This document shows positions 5,013 through 5,983 of a stretch of DNA of 5,983 nucleotides, in pieces (the first letter of the stretch is position 1; every line of letters starts with the position of its first letter). The stretch comes from an uncultured Prevotella sp. (GTDB taxonomy: Bacteria > Bacteroidota > Bacteroidia > Bacteroidales > Bacteroidaceae): assembly GCA_900551055.1 (NCBI GenBank), contig URUK01000062.1, forward strand, positions 1-5,983. Reading direction: 5' to 3'. A program made the translations under genes and the position numbers. Below the pieces are notes generated by a model. It searched no databases. It was given only the letters and a program-made list of their open reading frames with translations, and was not told the DNA's origin.

Positions 5013-5983
5013 ATGAAAGGATTTAGCAGAACATTCGCACTGACGCTGCTTGCCGTCCTCGTGGGAACGTTTTTCCCCTTGCAGGCACTGGCCCAGCAGC
5101 TGAAAGTGAGCGGCACCGTGACCGACCAGAACGGCGAGACCGTCATCGGGGCCACCGTGAAAGTAAAAGGCGGAGAAGCCGCAGCCGCTACAATCACCGA
5201 CATCGACGGCCACTACGCCATCGATGCGCCGTCCGACGGCACGCTCGTGGTGAGCTACATCGGCCTGGCCACGCAGGAAGTGGCAGTAAGCGGACGCCAA
5301 CAGGTGGACGTGGTGATGCGCGAAGACGACGAGATGCTTGAGGAACTTGTCGTCGTAGGTTACGGCACAATGAAGAAGAAAGACCTTACCGGCTCGGTGG
5401 CCTCGCTCGGGAGCAAGGACATCAACAACAACTCGGTAAACAACATCGGCTCGGCCATACAGGGAAAAATCTCCGGCGTGCAGATTGTTGACGCCGGAAA
5501 GCCGGGTGACAACGTGAACATCAAGATACGCGGACTCGGCTCCATCAACAACTGCGACCCTCTCGTGGTTATCGACGGAGTGCCTACCGACCTCGGCCTG
5601 AACGCCATCAACATGGCCGACGTTGACCGCCTCGACGTGCTCAAGGACGCTTCGGCAACGGCGATATACGGTTCGCGCGGTGCCAACGGCGTGGTGATGA
5701 TTACCACAAAGCGCGGTGCCGACGGCGAGGGCAAGCTCTCCGTGTCGGCCAATGTTTCCGTGCAGAACGCCGCCAACGTGCCCGACCTGCTCAACGCGTC
5801 GCAGTATGCCGCCCTGAGCAACGAGATGATGCTCAACAGCGGGCGCACGCCCAATCCCGAGTTTGCCGACCCGTCGGCCCTCGGAAAGGGAACTGACTGG
5901 ATGGACGAGCTGCTGCGCACCGGCGTGATGCAGAACTATACGGTAAGCTATTCGGGCGGAAACGACAAGTCGCACTACTACAT
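5013..5983 (+). CDS. susC: SusC-type TonB-dependent outer-membrane transporter, N-terminal part (runs off the window)
   Basis: The first 323 codons of a protein that is usually about 1000 residues are present. A signal peptide covers 1-27 (cut after LQALA, before QQ). Residues 30-103 form the carboxypeptidase-regulatory-like domain typical of SusC proteins (SGTVTDQNGETVIGATV). A TonB-box-like segment, EELVVVGYGT, is at 110-119. The plug domain follows with the SusC hallmarks IQGKISGVQI (149-158), IRGLGS (172-177), PLVVIDGVP (183-191) and DVLKDASATAIYGSRGANGV (208-227). The barrel begins near 240 and is cut at the window edge. The family imports oligosaccharides across the outer membrane with a SusD lipoprotein lid and energy from TonB. 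A gene order of regulator, GH97, SusC points to starch-derived maltodextrins. An alternative in-frame ATG at 5007 would add two residues. A susD gene is expected directly downstream. Confidence 0.93.
   Translation, partial: MKGFSRTFALTLLAVLVGTFFPLQALAQQLKVSGTVTDQNGETVIGATVKVKGGEAAAATITDIDGHYAIDAPSDGTLVVSYIGLATQEVAVSGRQQVDVVMREDDEMLEELVVVGYGTMKKKDLTGSVASLGSKDINNNSVNNIGSAIQGKISGVQIVDAGKPGDNVNIKIRGLGSINNCDPLVVIDGVPTDLGLNAINMADVDRLDVLKDASATAIYGSRGANGVVMITTKRGADGEGKLSVSANVSVQNAANVPDLLNASQYAALSNEMMLNSGRTPNPEFADPSALGKGTDWMDELLRTGVMQNYTVSYSGGNDKSHYY

Noticed and set aside
4818..5975. A 385-codon open frame on the minus strand opposite susC
   Set aside because: It lies antisense to a clear SusC reading frame and the repeat array, its translation is rich in H, V and R with no recognisable domain, and it is explained by GC-rich codon use in susC.

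Overview
The window looks like a piece of a Bacteroidales chromosome, most likely Prevotella or a close relative. The evidence is a starch-utilisation (Sus) gene set, promoters with the Bacteroidetes -7 consensus TAnnTTTG, a tRNA without an encoded CCA, and a tRNA-Glu/rpsT pairing that I recall from Bacteroides-type genomes. The coding DNA is fairly GC-rich for the group. The genus is an inference. All genes lie on the + strand.

Layout. Bases 1-53 are the 3' part of a tRNA-Glu (anticodon TTC). Next come rpsT (ribosomal protein S20, 91-345) and a strong hairpin terminator (376-418). A separate promoter (513-543) drives a 546-residue membrane-anchored regulator of the SusR / DUF6377 type (571-2211), which ends at a textbook intrinsic terminator (2278-2310). 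A 304-bp regulatory gap follows. It holds an imperfect inverted repeat, a small palindrome about 41 bp upstream of the predicted transcription start, a -7 box without a recognisable -33 box, and a leader hairpin. Then comes a complete GH97 alpha-glucosidase of the SusB type (2516-4681). A 331-bp gap contains an array of 22-bp tandem repeats and a segment that may be part of a dispersed repeat. The window ends inside a SusC-type TonB-dependent transporter (5013 to the edge).

How the genes work together. In the Bacteroides thetaiotaomicron model, SusC (with SusD) brings malto-oligosaccharides across the outer membrane. SusB cuts them to glucose in the periplasm. SusR senses maltose or longer oligosaccharides with its periplasmic part and activates the sus promoters through its cytoplasmic DNA-binding end. 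The order here, regulator - GH97 - SusC, fits that model. There is no neopullulanase gene (susA) between regulator and susB, and susD and later genes would lie beyond the window.

No wholly new system is evident. The points most worth a second look are the candidate SusR operator before susB and the repeat-filled gap in front of susC.
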